Notes: a model not told the origin generated them from the letters alone. 64,000 nucleotides of DNA from Aralia elata (GCA_034770075.1 CM068379.1:43779130-43843129), one strand, 5' to 3'. Shown: positions 35,461 to 46,128, counted from the first letter of the stretch. Numbers and translations are program-made.

Positions 35461-38038
35461 AGTTAAAGAAAAAATAAGATAATTTTGACAAAAGGAAGAG
35501 ATAAATCCAATTTTTCTTTCTTTCTGTCTAATTTCTCCTGTAGGAACTGGTGGGAAGAATCAAGGCCGTGAATAAGAGTCATTTTAGGGTTTTTATTATT
35601 TGTTTATTTATTTGTTATTCTATTAATTTTATGTGACACCCCCAAAATTAGGTACCCTTACCTCGAATTTGATGCTCACGATAAAGATCATCCAACTACT
35701 TTTAAACAACACATATCAACTACTTCGGAATAAATAAACATAGGTTGTTCATTACAAAAGGTTTAGTACGGTCCCAAGGTCTTTAACCTTAAATAAATAC
35801 ATCATATAATACTTTATTAATACAAGAGAGTTGTATGATTACATAACGGAATAGTAACATATAATGTTATCCACGCGACTATTCCTTAAGCTTTCCTTTA
35901 CCTTTGTCCTTTTTGAAACTTTCCGGCTTAATTGCAATTTGTTCATGATATAGCAAGGGTGAGCAACTACTTTGCTCAGCAAGTTTAAAATGAATAATGA
36001 AGATATATCATGAATGAATGGGAATAATAATCGCAAGATTCAACAATTTAAGAACATTGATGAAATAACTAACAATATAATCAAAATTCAAATGAAATAA
36101 TGAATAGTGATTATTTACTGCTGAGTGGTCCAATAGACCTTGAACATGGTCAATGAGTCAATCATTCAACTAACCCCTTTAAACCTGGCCCCGTTAGTTG
36201 TACTTGAGGGGATCAGCCTCTCGTACACCATGTATATGCATAACATTTAGCTCTGACTGTATTGGATACCAACACTTATAGTCCCCTATCAAGGGTTGCT
36301 CTCTCAGTCCAAGAATCTGCACCAACTACTGGTTTGGATAGCTTTCAAAAAATATTAACATGTATACGTCTAGTCGAAATAAATGGCGTAGACTATTTCG
36401 TAAACAGTTCATGGATGAAGAACTTTAACCATTTCATAGTTCAAAAATAGAACATGGATTCAAATGCACGAAGTGCGAATATCAATAATTATCATTGATA
36501 TGGAGTAATTGACAATAATTAAACCACCAACATGATTGAAAAATAATAACTTGAGTTTGAGTTAGGAAGCTTGCAGGATACGAATTTAGAGTAATAATTA
36601 GAATCATACAGCAACTTGCACAATAGACATAAAGTTGTGAAGTTAGGAACTTGCTCAATATAAATTTGAGTAAGTTTAGGGAACTTGCTTGGATTACCGC
36701 TACAGTTTATCTCTAATCTCCTTCATTGGATAACCTATAATATCAATAGGTCACCTTCGGTTATTCGTTATTAACATTAACAATGAACCTAATTATGACT
36801 GGGTTAGCTCTTAATAGTTTCCCCCCTTTTTATAGTCAACCTGACCCAAGCATTCTACGGTACACTGGATCATACTACAATTTGCCAGGATTGCTCCTTA
36901 GTAACACTAAGAGTTTCGGAACCGACCCCGGGAAACTATCAATACCTTCGGGTTCAGGGGTTCGGATCTGAACGACCCGCTATCTATAAGGGTTTGACTT
37001 CAGCTCTACTTCGGAACCACTCGTAGTTCGGGGACCTCTCGTTGTTCAGAAATCTCTTCGGATTCGGGTGAATCTAAGGTCGACTCAACTTAGTGGCTTC
37101 GTGGAGTCAGTCAAGGGTTCGGGTTCAGATATCGGATGACCCATTACCCCTAGGGTTTGACTTCGGGTCCCCCTTCGGGAACCTTTCGTGATTTGGGATC
37201 GGATATCGGACTTATGTTCGTCTTCATAAGTTAGGGATTTGGGTTCGGAGATGAACTATCGTCTCCGTAATCTTGTTCTTGGCAGGTTCCATATTTCATG
37301 CAACTAATATGACGGACATCTACCTAACTGAACTGTATCCTCATACGACGCACTTAAGGTCTTCGGATTGGCTTCGGGTGTTAAACAAGTTGATCGTAGA
37401 CAGGTATCCTAATCCTCTTGGTGAAGTTCACAGAGCCAATGCTCATTATGGGTCCCTTCAGAACCCAGTTATGAGTTATGCCGCTCTCCCTTAAGGTTTG
37501 CATAAATACATGGTCATAGAACCTACGTGCCTGTTCATGAAAGTTATGATTCTTAGTACTCATTTTAGTAAGGTGCCTATGGCCATTATTATAACCATCC
37601 CTTTAAGTCATTCATTTTATTAAGGCATATACAACATGTAGCGTCTTACTACTCAACGCATGCATATTATGCTACTCGACTCGCAAGGAGCTACCTGACT
37701 GAACAAAAAGAAAAATGCTTAAGGTAATAGGGTCATACCTTCTTGAAGCAAGACTGGTGTAAGCTTGTTTACCCTTCTTTTCCTTCCTAGACTCCTTAGG
37801 TTGTCGAACTGCAAGGGACTCTCTAAGACTTTCCTTTATCCCTCCTACTCACAATAACTCCCTTTGGAACAGTTCCAATAATCTTAGTAAGTTTACAAGA
37901 TGAACCAGGGCCTCTTATTTATAGTAAAACCTATTGTCCATTCGTTAGTCTTTATCCAGACATTGGGACTAGTCTGTAACGGTATTACCGGTTAGTTAAT
38001 AAGGATTAGGTGAAAGTTCTACCAACCCTCTTGCTAAG

Positions 38039-38345
38039 TGATGAGGACATTTTTAGCCCCAAGACCCATGACGAAACCCGAGAAGATCCATTGCATTTGC
38101 CTCGTGGACCCATTACGAGAGCTCAAGCCAAAACCTTCAAAGAAGGACTTAACGAAATGATCCGCGAACTAAGGAACGAGGTTGGATCAAGTATAGAGTT
38201 TATAGAGGTGGAGCCCAAACGTATAAAACCCGTGAACATGTTGCGAATGGACGTGGCGAACAAAACAGCGAAAGAAACCAGCTTGGATGGAACATGCTTC
38301 ACCGCCCCGGCGGCAGGAAACAAGGCATTTCTACCGCCCCGATGG
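38039..38345 (+). pseudogene. Polyprotein C-terminus overlapping the solo LTR
   Basis: The start of the solo LTR is open in the + direction and encodes GPITRAQAKTFKEGLNEMIR and SIEFIEVEPKRIKPVNMLRM. The motif GPITRAxAK is common at the very end of plant gypsy polyproteins (recalled). In an intact family member the pol frame would thus run into the 3' LTR. The rest of the protein is absent because only the LTR remains. Confidence 0.5.
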
Positions 38346-38475
38346 TAAGCTCGCCCCGGTGAGATCTCCAAGCCATTTCTATCGCCCCGGCGGCGAACAT
38401 AGTTCATTTCCACCGCCCCGGCGGTGAGCTCGCCCCGGCGGCTAAACGTAGCTCTTTTCCACCGCCCCGGCGGTA
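38300..38475. repeat. Cluster of CCGCCCCGGCGG palindromes in the solo LTR
   Basis: Seven full or partial copies of the 12-bp motif (near 38303, 38333, 38351, 38382, 38412, 38432, 38462) within AT-rich sequence, about 200-380 bp upstream of the TATA box. Damaged copies are at about 23900-24070 in the duplicate contig end. Confidence 0.7.
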
Positions 38476-38582
38476 ACATCCTGGATGCAAGTTGTCAATT
38501 TTTGACTTGATATTTTCGAAATTCTTTTCACCCAAAACATGGATTCAACATTTAGGTTCAATTACATGATTGTAATGCTATA

Positions 38583-38670
38583 TTTCAACATTTGTGTGCT
38601 TGTATTTCAACATTTGTGTGCTTGTATTTCAACATTTGTGTGCTTGTATTTCAACTATTATGTGCTTCCA
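38583..38670 (+). repeat. Four 22-bp tandem repeats upstream of the solo-LTR TATA box
   Basis: TTTCAACATTTGTGTGCTTG repeated at 38583, 38605, 38627 and 38649 (period 22; last copy diverged), just before TATAAATAGG. Confidence 0.85.
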
Positions 38671-39188
38671 AGCTTAGTATAAATAGGAGATTGTTGTAAT
38701 GGTTACTCATTCAATCATTCATATCAATTTTCAGATTATCAATACTATTGTGAGTTTGTTTCTCTACTTGTGGTTCTTTGAAGAATTCATAAGTGTTCCT
38801 TAGTTCTTCGTTTTAGATTCATAATTGACTTATCATACAACCATTCATAGTTGTGTATACCGCATCAATCATCGATTGTACCGAGATTACCGCTTCAATA
38901 TAAGCGAGGGGTCGAAGTGCCGTTGGTGTTCATCCTCTGCAAATTTCCTAAGCAAACAATTTTACCAAGATTACCGTCTACATATAGGCGAGGGGTTAAG
39001 GTGTTGCAAGCTATCGATCCTATCAACTTGTTAGAAACGATTCGGGCGACGACCACCTCACGCAAGCGTGTCGTGGAGTCTATCACTAAGTCATTCCCGG
39101 TAGTCACCTCACTTGCCTGGGTTTACGCAACGCACGGAATAGGCCATTAGCCTAGCTCGGCTGGGAACAGGCAAGTACTAAAGTCATG

Positions 39189-39211
39189 CATATATATATA
39201 TATATATATAT
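39189..39211. repeat. AT dinucleotide microsatellite
   Basis: A run of about eleven AT/TA units within the Tekay-like LTR. Confidence 0.9.
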
Positions 39212-39806
39212 GAATTGTTCAATTGGAGACAACTCATCAACTGGCCCACTCCTTGGGTTTACTGGCAACACCTAATGGGTTTAGTGACCATCCTTAGTTC
39301 AATAATATTGGGTTAATGGCATGGGTAGGTCCGGTCTAACTGACTGGGCTGGTGAATGCATTTGTATTCGGTTCCTCTAATTGGGTCAATATAATTACTT
39401 ATATGACCGAATCACATGCCCACAAGCAACAAATTTGGATTGAGCTTGTTTAATAAACCAATCAGGCTAGTCCACCATAAATAAATCCTTAGTGGAACTG
39501 TAATTTGTCATTATCAATATTATAAATGACCAATCAAGTTCAATTACACAATCTAATCTGACATTTTAGCTAACATGCTAATTGAATTATCGCATAACTT
39601 AATCACTTAATCAATAATTTGATGTTACCTTACCTAGGTTGGTCCATTAATTTAATTAACCCATTAATTGAACCTTCCTTTAATAATCTCAACCCATAAT
39701 TAAACAAACCAAGCTATCATACCATGATTTAGTTTAATCGCACAAAAATCTAGTTTGTTGATAATTAATTAATAAAGGTTAAAATACTTGGGGTTATTAC
39801 ATTCTA

Positions 39807-40059
39807 CCTCTCCAACTTTACCGGAGTTACTTACTGCAAAAGATGAAATATAAAAAATCATTTAAATATATTGAATAAATAAAGTACTTATTATTTTTAC
39901 AAAATATGCGGTCACAAGATTAAATTATTTATTTATTATAACTATTGTATTATTGTTATTATCATAAATTATTCTTATTAGCATACATTACTTCAATTAT
40001 TATTTTTGTTAAAAAATAATAAAATAAAAAATAAAATACAATAAGGTTAATTTTTTTTT
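39807..40059. other. AT-rich stretch without a gene
   Basis: Sequence between the Tekay-like LTR and the right inverted-repeat arm; no ORF or domain visible. The first bases (CCTCTCC) look like a polypurine tract on the minus strand but also fit the flank of a solo LTR. Confidence 0.4.
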
Positions 40060-40388
40060 AACAATAATGTAGACTATAATAGTAATGCTATTAGAATATT
40101 AGTGTTACTAATACCATTAATATATACTAATATCTAATAAGTAATGTTATTAAGATAATATATTATAAGTATTTATCCAAGTAAGCAATATCATGTTAAA
40201 GAGAATTACTAATAACTAATAAGTAATTACTAACAACTTATTAATAATATTACTAATAACTAATAAGTTGTATTACTATTAGTAATAATTTTCTAAGAGA
40301 TAACATTAATATTCTTAACTTAGTTGGTAATCAAATGTTTTGTTAGTTTTGGAAGTATGAGGTTTTAGGTTCAAATCTTGAGAGAATA
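40060..40388. repeat. Right arm of the ~310-bp inverted repeat
   Basis: Reverse complement of 35156-35460, from the ATTAATATATACTAATATC region to TTGAGAGAATA. On the + strand its outer end reads AACTTAGTTGGT and then GGTTCAAATCTTG, close to RNA polymerase III A and B boxes, about 45 nt apart. Confidence 0.6.
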
Positions 40389-40445
40389 AATATTTTTAAC
40401 TCAAAGGTGTTAAATTGGCATGTCAACGTGTCATGTGTACAAACG

Positions 40446-41569
40446 TGATAGACTCCACGGCACGCTTGCGTGAGGTGGTCGTCGCCTGAATCATTTCTAG
40501 CAAAGTTGTATGGTAAATTGCTCGTAACACCTTAACCTCTCACCTATATGAAGACGGTAATCTTGGTACAATTACCCGCGCTAGGAAGCTTGCGTTGAAT
40601 GGACACTAACGATACTTTGACCCATCACTTATATATAAGTGGTAATCTCGGTACAATCGACGATTGATGCGGTAGAAGACGCCACACACAACTATGAATT
40701 GTTGTATGATAAGTCAAAGTTGAATCTCAAAGAAAACAAAGAAAAATACTTAGGAATTCTTCAAAGAACCAAAAGTAGAGAATAATCTCACAAGTATGAT
40801 AAAAATCTGAATATTATTGAAGTGTTAATGAATTACATCCATAAAACTTATTTATAGTATCCAAGAAACCCTAGAATGCATAAAAGGTATAACAATTGAT
40901 TTGGAATTCAACTCCAATCCAAAAGTATCCTAATTATAATAGAAATCTGAAAAGATACTGAAAATAGCAAAATAATAAGGAAATCCTGCGTCAGAATCTT
41001 GAAAAACGCGTTAACAAAATTTTTCCTGCGGCACGGCCGCACTGGAAATGAACGGGCTTTGGGCGCGGCCGCTCAGGTCCTCCAGTGAGGCTTCTGAATG
41101 CGGGCGCGACAGCGCTGGTTTTTGGCCTGTAACACGGCGCGACCGCGCTAGTCTGGCTGCAAGCAAACCAACTTTTATTCCTTGTTCCTCTGACGCCTTC
41201 AAACTCCGAATGTGATTCCTTGCTCTTCTTTCATCTCTTCCACATAACTCGAACCTTAGCATAACACCAATTAATGAACTTAAAACCATATTCCAACATG
41301 AATATCTTGCCACGAAGCTTGAATCCTTCTTTATTGTTCTGCACAATTCATAATGAATTAGCTTGAGTGGATTTGGTCTCAATAAATATATTATATCTAG
41401 CAATGCCAAATCATAGAATTTATCCTCTACTCGTGGTCCACTTGAATTGAGCCTCAAATTAAGTATCCTTGAGTAGTTTTCAGCCCAATCACTCGCGATC
41501 ATCTGATGAACCTCTTGAACTCCAGTTGAATGAATGTTGTTCAATGCGAGCCTGGTCAGGATCTTATCA
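40446..41569 (-). repeat. 3' LTR of the gag-only element
   Basis: 1124 bp. A 177-codon open frame (minus, 41011-41544) lies inside it and is present with changes in the other LTR (45570-46061). It matches no domain I know and is probably just LTR sequence. A TATA-like ATAAATAAG on the minus strand is near 40848-40856. Confidence 0.85.
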
Positions 41570-41583
41570 TTTCCCTCCTCTTA
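41570..41583 (-). other. Polypurine tract of the gag-only element
   Basis: Minus strand AAGAGGAGGGAAA directly inside the 3' LTR. Confidence 0.6.
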
Positions 41584-42333
41584 AAAAGGATTTGTCCTCA
41601 AATCTGACATCTCCTCCTCTTGAAAAGTATTTACCAGCAAATCTGATCCTATATGAAAACAAATTAAGTTAGTAGCATCAAACAATTTATAATCCCAAAT
41701 CTTAACTTGCAAATGAAATATAAACACAATATCAATAATGCAAGTAAAAATATGAAAAGAATCATCAAAAACTCCAACTCCTGCAAGGAACATATCTTCA
41801 TCTGGAAACTCCCCCGAATTGATATGAACAACTTGTAAACTTCTCTTTCCAAGTAATGCTCAAATCTGTATAGCATCCTGCAAGCTCCTCATAATACAAC
41901 TTGGAAACTTAAACTTTCGATCTCCTTTACACAAGAACCTGCCCACACCAATACGATTCTCGTCCACGCGTAAATCAGATACTTCCAAAACATTAATTAC
42001 ATCAAAACAAACTAAATTAGCTACTATAACTAAAACGCAATCAAAATTTTTACCTAACGACATAAACATATAAATAATAAAATAAACACAAATAAAACTA
42101 TGAAAAGTTCTTTCTCCTCCTGGATCAAATATCATTATGTAGAGCCCATCACACTTCATCAACTTCCATTCACGAATCCCCAGATCAAAAACCAACGTGA
42201 TGATCTCGTCCATTCATAAATATATCCATTGACGAATTCCCTGATCAAAAATGAATCGTATAATCTCGATCATTCGTACTAACACCCATTCCATTGCACC
42301 TGGATCAATTAACAATCTTTGAAACTTCTCATA
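41581..42333 (-). pseudogene. Repeated short coding-like units downstream of ORF-306
   Basis: Minus-strand translation shows degenerate repeats of a (V/I)FDxGIRxW-like motif about every 30 codons: VFNPGIQQC, LIDPGAMEW, IFDQGIRQW, VFDLGIREW, IFDPGGERTF. Stops separate them. The longest open part is 41860-42213. It looks like a decayed tandem-repeat protein region of the element. I know of no function. Confidence 0.4.
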
Positions 42334-43254
42334 TCACAGATGCAAACACTGTTGAATTCCTGGATTAAACACAAAATAAAACCAATCAACAAGTATCTTT
42401 TGTCTAATCACGAAAAACTCAAGAAACTTAAGTTCACAAGCATAGTCTACTAGAACAGAATTCAAAACACTTCCCTGTAGACTCTCAATGCATTGTTCGA
42501 ATGGATCTACCCAACAATCTATGCTCTTCTCCTCAAAGAGTAAAATCCCATCTCGAATCTGCAAAACAAAACAAACCTTTCCTTTTTCATTAACATTAAC
42601 ACATTCAAAACTAAACAATCGTATCAACGGAATCAAAAGGTCACATTCAACTTTACAAGATGAAAACTCAATTGCATAATGAACGCTACGATGATCACAA
42701 TCAAACTCAACAAGTGCTAAAGAATTTCCCCAAGTGTGATTAAAAGTTAAAATATTATCAAAACAGATATTAACAAATTTTTCCATGAATGAATGTAAAA
42801 TATGATTTAACATGAAAACTTTTAATGCGTTAGTTAATCCCAACGATTTAACTAAACATGTATGTAAACCATATCTCAATTCAATCCGATGATAATCACT
42901 TTTTAATTCAATACCAAATGATAGTAATTGTTTCCCATTCAAGACAACATTCTCAAAATCATGCAATGAAAATTGATCTAATGAAAATACTTGATCACTA
43001 CCATTGTCATCTAACGACATACCATGTAAAGATTGATTAGCATGAAAACCTAACTCAACATATGGATAAGATAACCTAGAATGAATTTCATGCACGTAAA
43101 GACATTGAAAACGAGAATAAATATCATGATCATAAACTAACTCAACAAAGATCAAATAACCTCCATAGTTTATGATAAAGATGATTCTACCATCAAAATA
43201 GCTAAACACAAATTTACCAATGAAAACATGCAAAACATGCTTTAAATAATTCAT
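42334..43254 (-). CDS. ORF-306: uncharacterised 306-codon ORF in the gag-only element
   Basis: An uninterrupted 306-codon frame in AT-rich sequence, unlikely to be open by chance. The protein is rich in Phe, His, Cys and hydrophobic residues and has no domain I recognise. It contains an internal duplication: LKHVLHVFIGKFVFSYFD near the N-terminus and LNHILHSFMEKFVNICFD about 135 residues later, each followed by an L(I/A)(F/L)VE(L/F)...DHD/DCDH segment. It ends VFNPGIQQCLHL, which is also the first unit of the motif repeats downstream. It has no RT, protease or integrase motif. It could be a real accessory protein of the element, captured host sequence, or a gag-pol linker that stayed open. 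Confidence 0.4.
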   Translation of the reverse strand: MNYLKHVLHVFIGKFVFSYFDGRIIFIINYGGYLIFVELVYDHDIYSRFQCLYVHEIHSRLSYPYVELGFHANQSLHGMSLDDNGSDQVFSLDQFSLHDFENVVLNGKQLLSFGIELKSDYHRIELRYGLHTCLVKSLGLTNALKVFMLNHILHSFMEKFVNICFDNILTFNHTWGNSLALVEFDCDHRSVHYAIEFSSCKVECDLLIPLIRLFSFECVNVNEKGKVCFVLQIRDGILLFEEKSIDCWVDPFEQCIESLQGSVLNSVLVDYACELKFLEFFVIRQKILVDWFYFVFNPGIQQCLHL

Positions 43255-43429
43255 GAAAACACTAGATGCATCAGTTAATCTAACAGAAATAGCTATCTAT
43301 TTATACACTTCACATGTTAACACAATTTTCCATTTACCACATTCTCGTAAGCTAACTTAGCTAGGCAATATCATCACATGATTATCAACACATGTAAATA
43401 AACTATGCAATTTATTAAACATACTATCT

Positions 43430-44331
43430 AAATAAAGAAAAGCATATCGATACTTGTTTACTAATTCGAAATCGACGCGCAAGCTCGACGTCTTATCCCA
43501 AGTACTATGATCTCATGAATAGCACACAAACTCGTGTCTTCATCCATTATACCCGCCTTAGTGAAGATGGGCTCCATCAATTCTCCAACCCGCCTTGGTA
43601 ACTCTGTTGTCTCCTCGGAATACTATAAGCTGATTGATACGGAATGATAGCATAGGGTATATCATCGACAACCTGTACAAGAGACAAAACAGAACTAGAC
43701 AAAGAAGAGTTAATCTGGTTAGTATTCAAAAGCGCCGTCTTGTACGAATGTACAGTCATTGGTTGTTCAAAATACAATTCTCTTTCGCTCTCACTCTCTT
43801 TTTCGTAGTCACTTATTTCTCTCTCTTCTTTAAGCTCACTCTCTCATTTGTTTTCACTCTCATTCTTTTTATTCTCTTATTTCTTTTCATTCTCTTTTTC
43901 ACACTTTTCTTTTTCACACTCAACTTTTTTTCAATTTCTTTTTCACTTTCTTTTTGTCGTTCAAATTTACATGCATTTTCTTCCTCGGGATCATGGACTT
44001 CATCTCGAACATTGGAATCTAACAACTCTCCTTGGACCGCATATTTTATTATCTCTTCTTCTACCTGCGGTTGGGCTTGCTCCTTTTGTGCCTGTCGGGC
44101 GTTTTGTAGCTGTTTCATCCAATCTTCTCACATCTTATCAAAGTTGTCCTCTTTTATCTCCTTAGTAGATACTCGTTCCTTATACACCTTAGGAGTTTCT
44201 CGTGACTGTCTCCGATGTGAATCTCCATGCCTATCTATCCGTCTATGAACCTCCTTGTCATCATCCCACGTTAACTGCCTTGAAGGTTGCTCTACATATC
44301 TTGGAGATGCATACTCATTCCTCCGATTAAG
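43430..44331 (-). pseudogene. C-terminal gag region, Lys/Glu-rich
   Basis: Downstream of the gag core (minus strand) comes an Arg/Asp/His-rich linker, then a highly charged segment (QKESEKEIEKKLSVKKKS, KRMKRNKRIKRM; 43813-44118) that would be a basic, probably helical RNA-binding tail. Then a short hydrophobic end (YAIIPYQSAYSIPRR, near 43600-43650). Stops and frameshifts separate the parts. Confidence 0.5.
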
Positions 44332-44730
44332 CTATCTTGGAACAAATCGCTTCTTCATGATAATTTTTAATTCTTCCCATGTCTCGATCGGATTCTCTCC
44401 ACATCTTCTCCTGCTAATCGCAAGTTGATCCCACCATGTAGCTGCATGATTAGAAAAAACTTGAATCGCCAGTTTGAACTTTCTCCGCTCGAAATAACCA
44501 TGATAGTCAAACTCTCGCTCCATTTTTTTCTCCCATCGCAAATAAGCATCTGGATCAAACCTACATTGAAAATGATTCATTCGAGACCCATAAGCACTTT
44601 CACAATTATAACCATACATATTTGCTGCAAAACAAAGGTTAGTAAATAAAGAAAAAATTTCCTCACACACTCCCTTACGTATTTTGCTCATACAAGGTAT
44701 CACACAATTATGAAATCGCTCGTGTATCAC
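44332..44730 (-). pseudogene. gag (Retrotrans_gag) core of the gag-only element
   Basis: A 132-codon open frame contains FDPDAYLRWEKKMEREFDYH, KLAIQVFSNHAATWWDQL and ETWEELKIIMKKRFVPR, the standard core of the plant Ty3/gypsy gag domain. The first ~40 residues are probably leader rather than protein. Gag would form particles, while RT and integrase would have to come from an autonomous relative. It may still be partly intact. Confidence 0.8.
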
Positions 44731-45003
44731 TCACTAGGCTTTTACCCTCAATTAATCTTAAACTCTTGCCTTTTACCACTCAATATTCTCCCTTATAGGT
44801 TCTTTTTGAATTCACCAAATAATTTCATAGTTTACTATTCAATCCAATAAGAACTTATCACAAAACAAACAATAGTAGTATAAGACGTATGATAACCACT
44901 AAATTCACAACCGCCAATTAAACTCTTCTTGAGGAAACCTTTTCCCACAAATAATAATTTTTTCCAACAATTAGAAACCAAATGAAATAACTGAGATACC
45001 AAA

Positions 45004-46128
45004 TGATAGACTCCATGACACGCTTGCCTGAGTTGGTCGTCGCCCGGATCGTTTCTAGCAAAGTTATATGGTGAATTGCTCGCAACACCTTATCCCCTTG
45101 CCTATATGAAGACGGTAATCTTGGTACAATTGCTCGCGCTAGGAAGCTTGCGTTAAATGGACACTAACGACACCTTGACTCCTCGCTTATATATAAGCGG
45201 TAATCTCGATACAATCGACGATTGATGCGGTAGAAGATGCCACACACAACTATGAATTATTGTATGATAACTCAAACTTGAATCTTAAAGAAAACTAAAA
45301 AAAATACTTAAGAATTCTTCAAAGAACCAAAAGTAGAGAATAATCTCACAAGTATGATAAAAATCTGAATATTATTGAAGTGTTAATAAATTACATCCAT
45401 AAAACTTATTTATAGTATCCAAGAAACCCTAGAATGCATAAAAGGTAATAACAATTGATTTGGAATCCAACTCCAATCCAAAAGTATCCTAATTATAATA
45501 GAAATTTGAAAAGATACTAAAAATAGCAAAATAATTAGGAAATCCCGTGTCAGAATCTTGAAAAACGCGTCAACAAAATTTCCTCTGTGGTACGGCCGCA
45601 GTGGAAATGAACGGGCTTTGGGCGCGACCGCTCTGGTCCTCCAGTGAGGCTTCTGAATGCGGGCACGACAGCGCTGGTTTTTGGCCTGTAACACGGCGCG
45701 GCCGCGCTGGTCTGGCTGCAAGCAAACCAACCTTTATTCCTTGTTCCTCTGATGCCTTCAAACTCCGAATGTGATTCCTTACTCTTCTTTCATCTCTTCC
45801 ACATAACTCGAACCTTAGCATAACACCAATTAATGAACTTAAAACCATATTCCAACATGAATATCTTGCCACAAAGATTGAATCCTTCTTCATTGTTCCG
45901 CACAATACATAATGAATTGGCTTGAGTGGATTTGGTCTCAATAAATATATTATATCTAGCAATGCCAAATCATAGAATTTATCCTCTACTTGCGGTCCAC
46001 TTGAATTGAGCCTCAAACTAAGTATCCTTGAGTAGTTTTCGGTCCAATCACTCGCGATCATCTGATGAACCTTTTGAACTCTAGTTGAATGAATGTTGTT
46101 CGATACGAGCCTGGTCAGGATCTCATCA
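45004..46128 (-). repeat. 5' LTR of the gag-only element
   Basis: 1125 bp, highly similar to 40446-41569 with scattered substitutions. The PBS-like TGGTATCTCAG (minus) lies three bases inside it (about 44990-45000); only the first seven bases fit the common initiator-Met primer site. Confidence 0.85.

Larger units (their letters stand above)
24436..38687. repeat. Duplicate of 9619-24335: probable overlapping contig end
   Basis: Begins at the same base as 9619 (CCTCGTCTT inside the integrase) and runs in the same orientation to 38687, the base matching the last one before the gap. The first ~3.5 kb (24436 to about 27900) has many insertions compared with 9619-12900. The later part is cleaner than the left copy. 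This pattern fits low-coverage contig ends rather than a real tandem duplication. Confidence 0.85.
38034..39090 (+). mobile_element. Solo LTR (38039-39085) with target duplication CTAAG
   Basis: TGATGAGGAC...GGAGTCTATCA, 1047 bp, flanked by perfect CTAAG (38034-38038 and 39086-39090), inserted into the Tekay-like LTR. Its second half is homologous to the LTRs of the gag-only element at 40446-46128 (reverse strand), for example CTCTACTTGTGGTTCTTTGAAG and ATCGATTGTACCGAGATTACC stretches. It holds a TATA box (TATAAATAGG, 38678-38687), four 22-bp tandem repeats (38583-38670) and a cluster of GC palindromes (38300-38475). Confidence 0.85.
35632..39801 (-). mobile_element. Tekay/Del-like solo LTR, split by another LTR
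   Basis: Left border TGTGACACCCCCAAAATTAG, right border GGGGTTATTACA. In the minus direction it runs TGTAATAACCCC...GGGGGTGTCACA, the end type also seen in the element at 52110-57948. It is flanked by TTTTA (35627-35631) and TTCTA (39802-39806), a target duplication with one mismatch. A minus-strand TATA-like CTATAAATAAG lies at about 37910-37925. Without the 1052-bp insertion it is ~3.1 kb. No gag or pol is attached. Confidence 0.6.
40446..46128 (-). mobile_element. Gag-only (non-autonomous) LTR retrotransposon
   Basis: Two LTRs (40446-41569 and 45004-46128, ~1.12 kb) with TGATAGA...TATCA/CATCA ends. The interior of 3434 bp contains a gag domain and other ORF remnants but no protease, RT or integrase. 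Orientation is minus: a PPT-like AAGAGGAGGGAAA lies inside the left LTR, and TGGTATC (PBS start) lies inside the right LTR. The flanks AAACG and CAATG differ from a shared CAACG by one base each. CAACG is the sequence at the equivalent place in a related segment at 47206-47210, so these may be a decayed target duplication. It fits the class called TR-GAG. Its LTR is related to the solo LTR at 38039-39085. Confidence 0.78.

Noticed and set aside
41011..41544. 177-codon minus-strand ORF as a gene (with a similar one at 45570-46061)
   Set aside because: Lies wholly inside both LTRs of one element, has no recognised domain and differs freely between the two LTRs.
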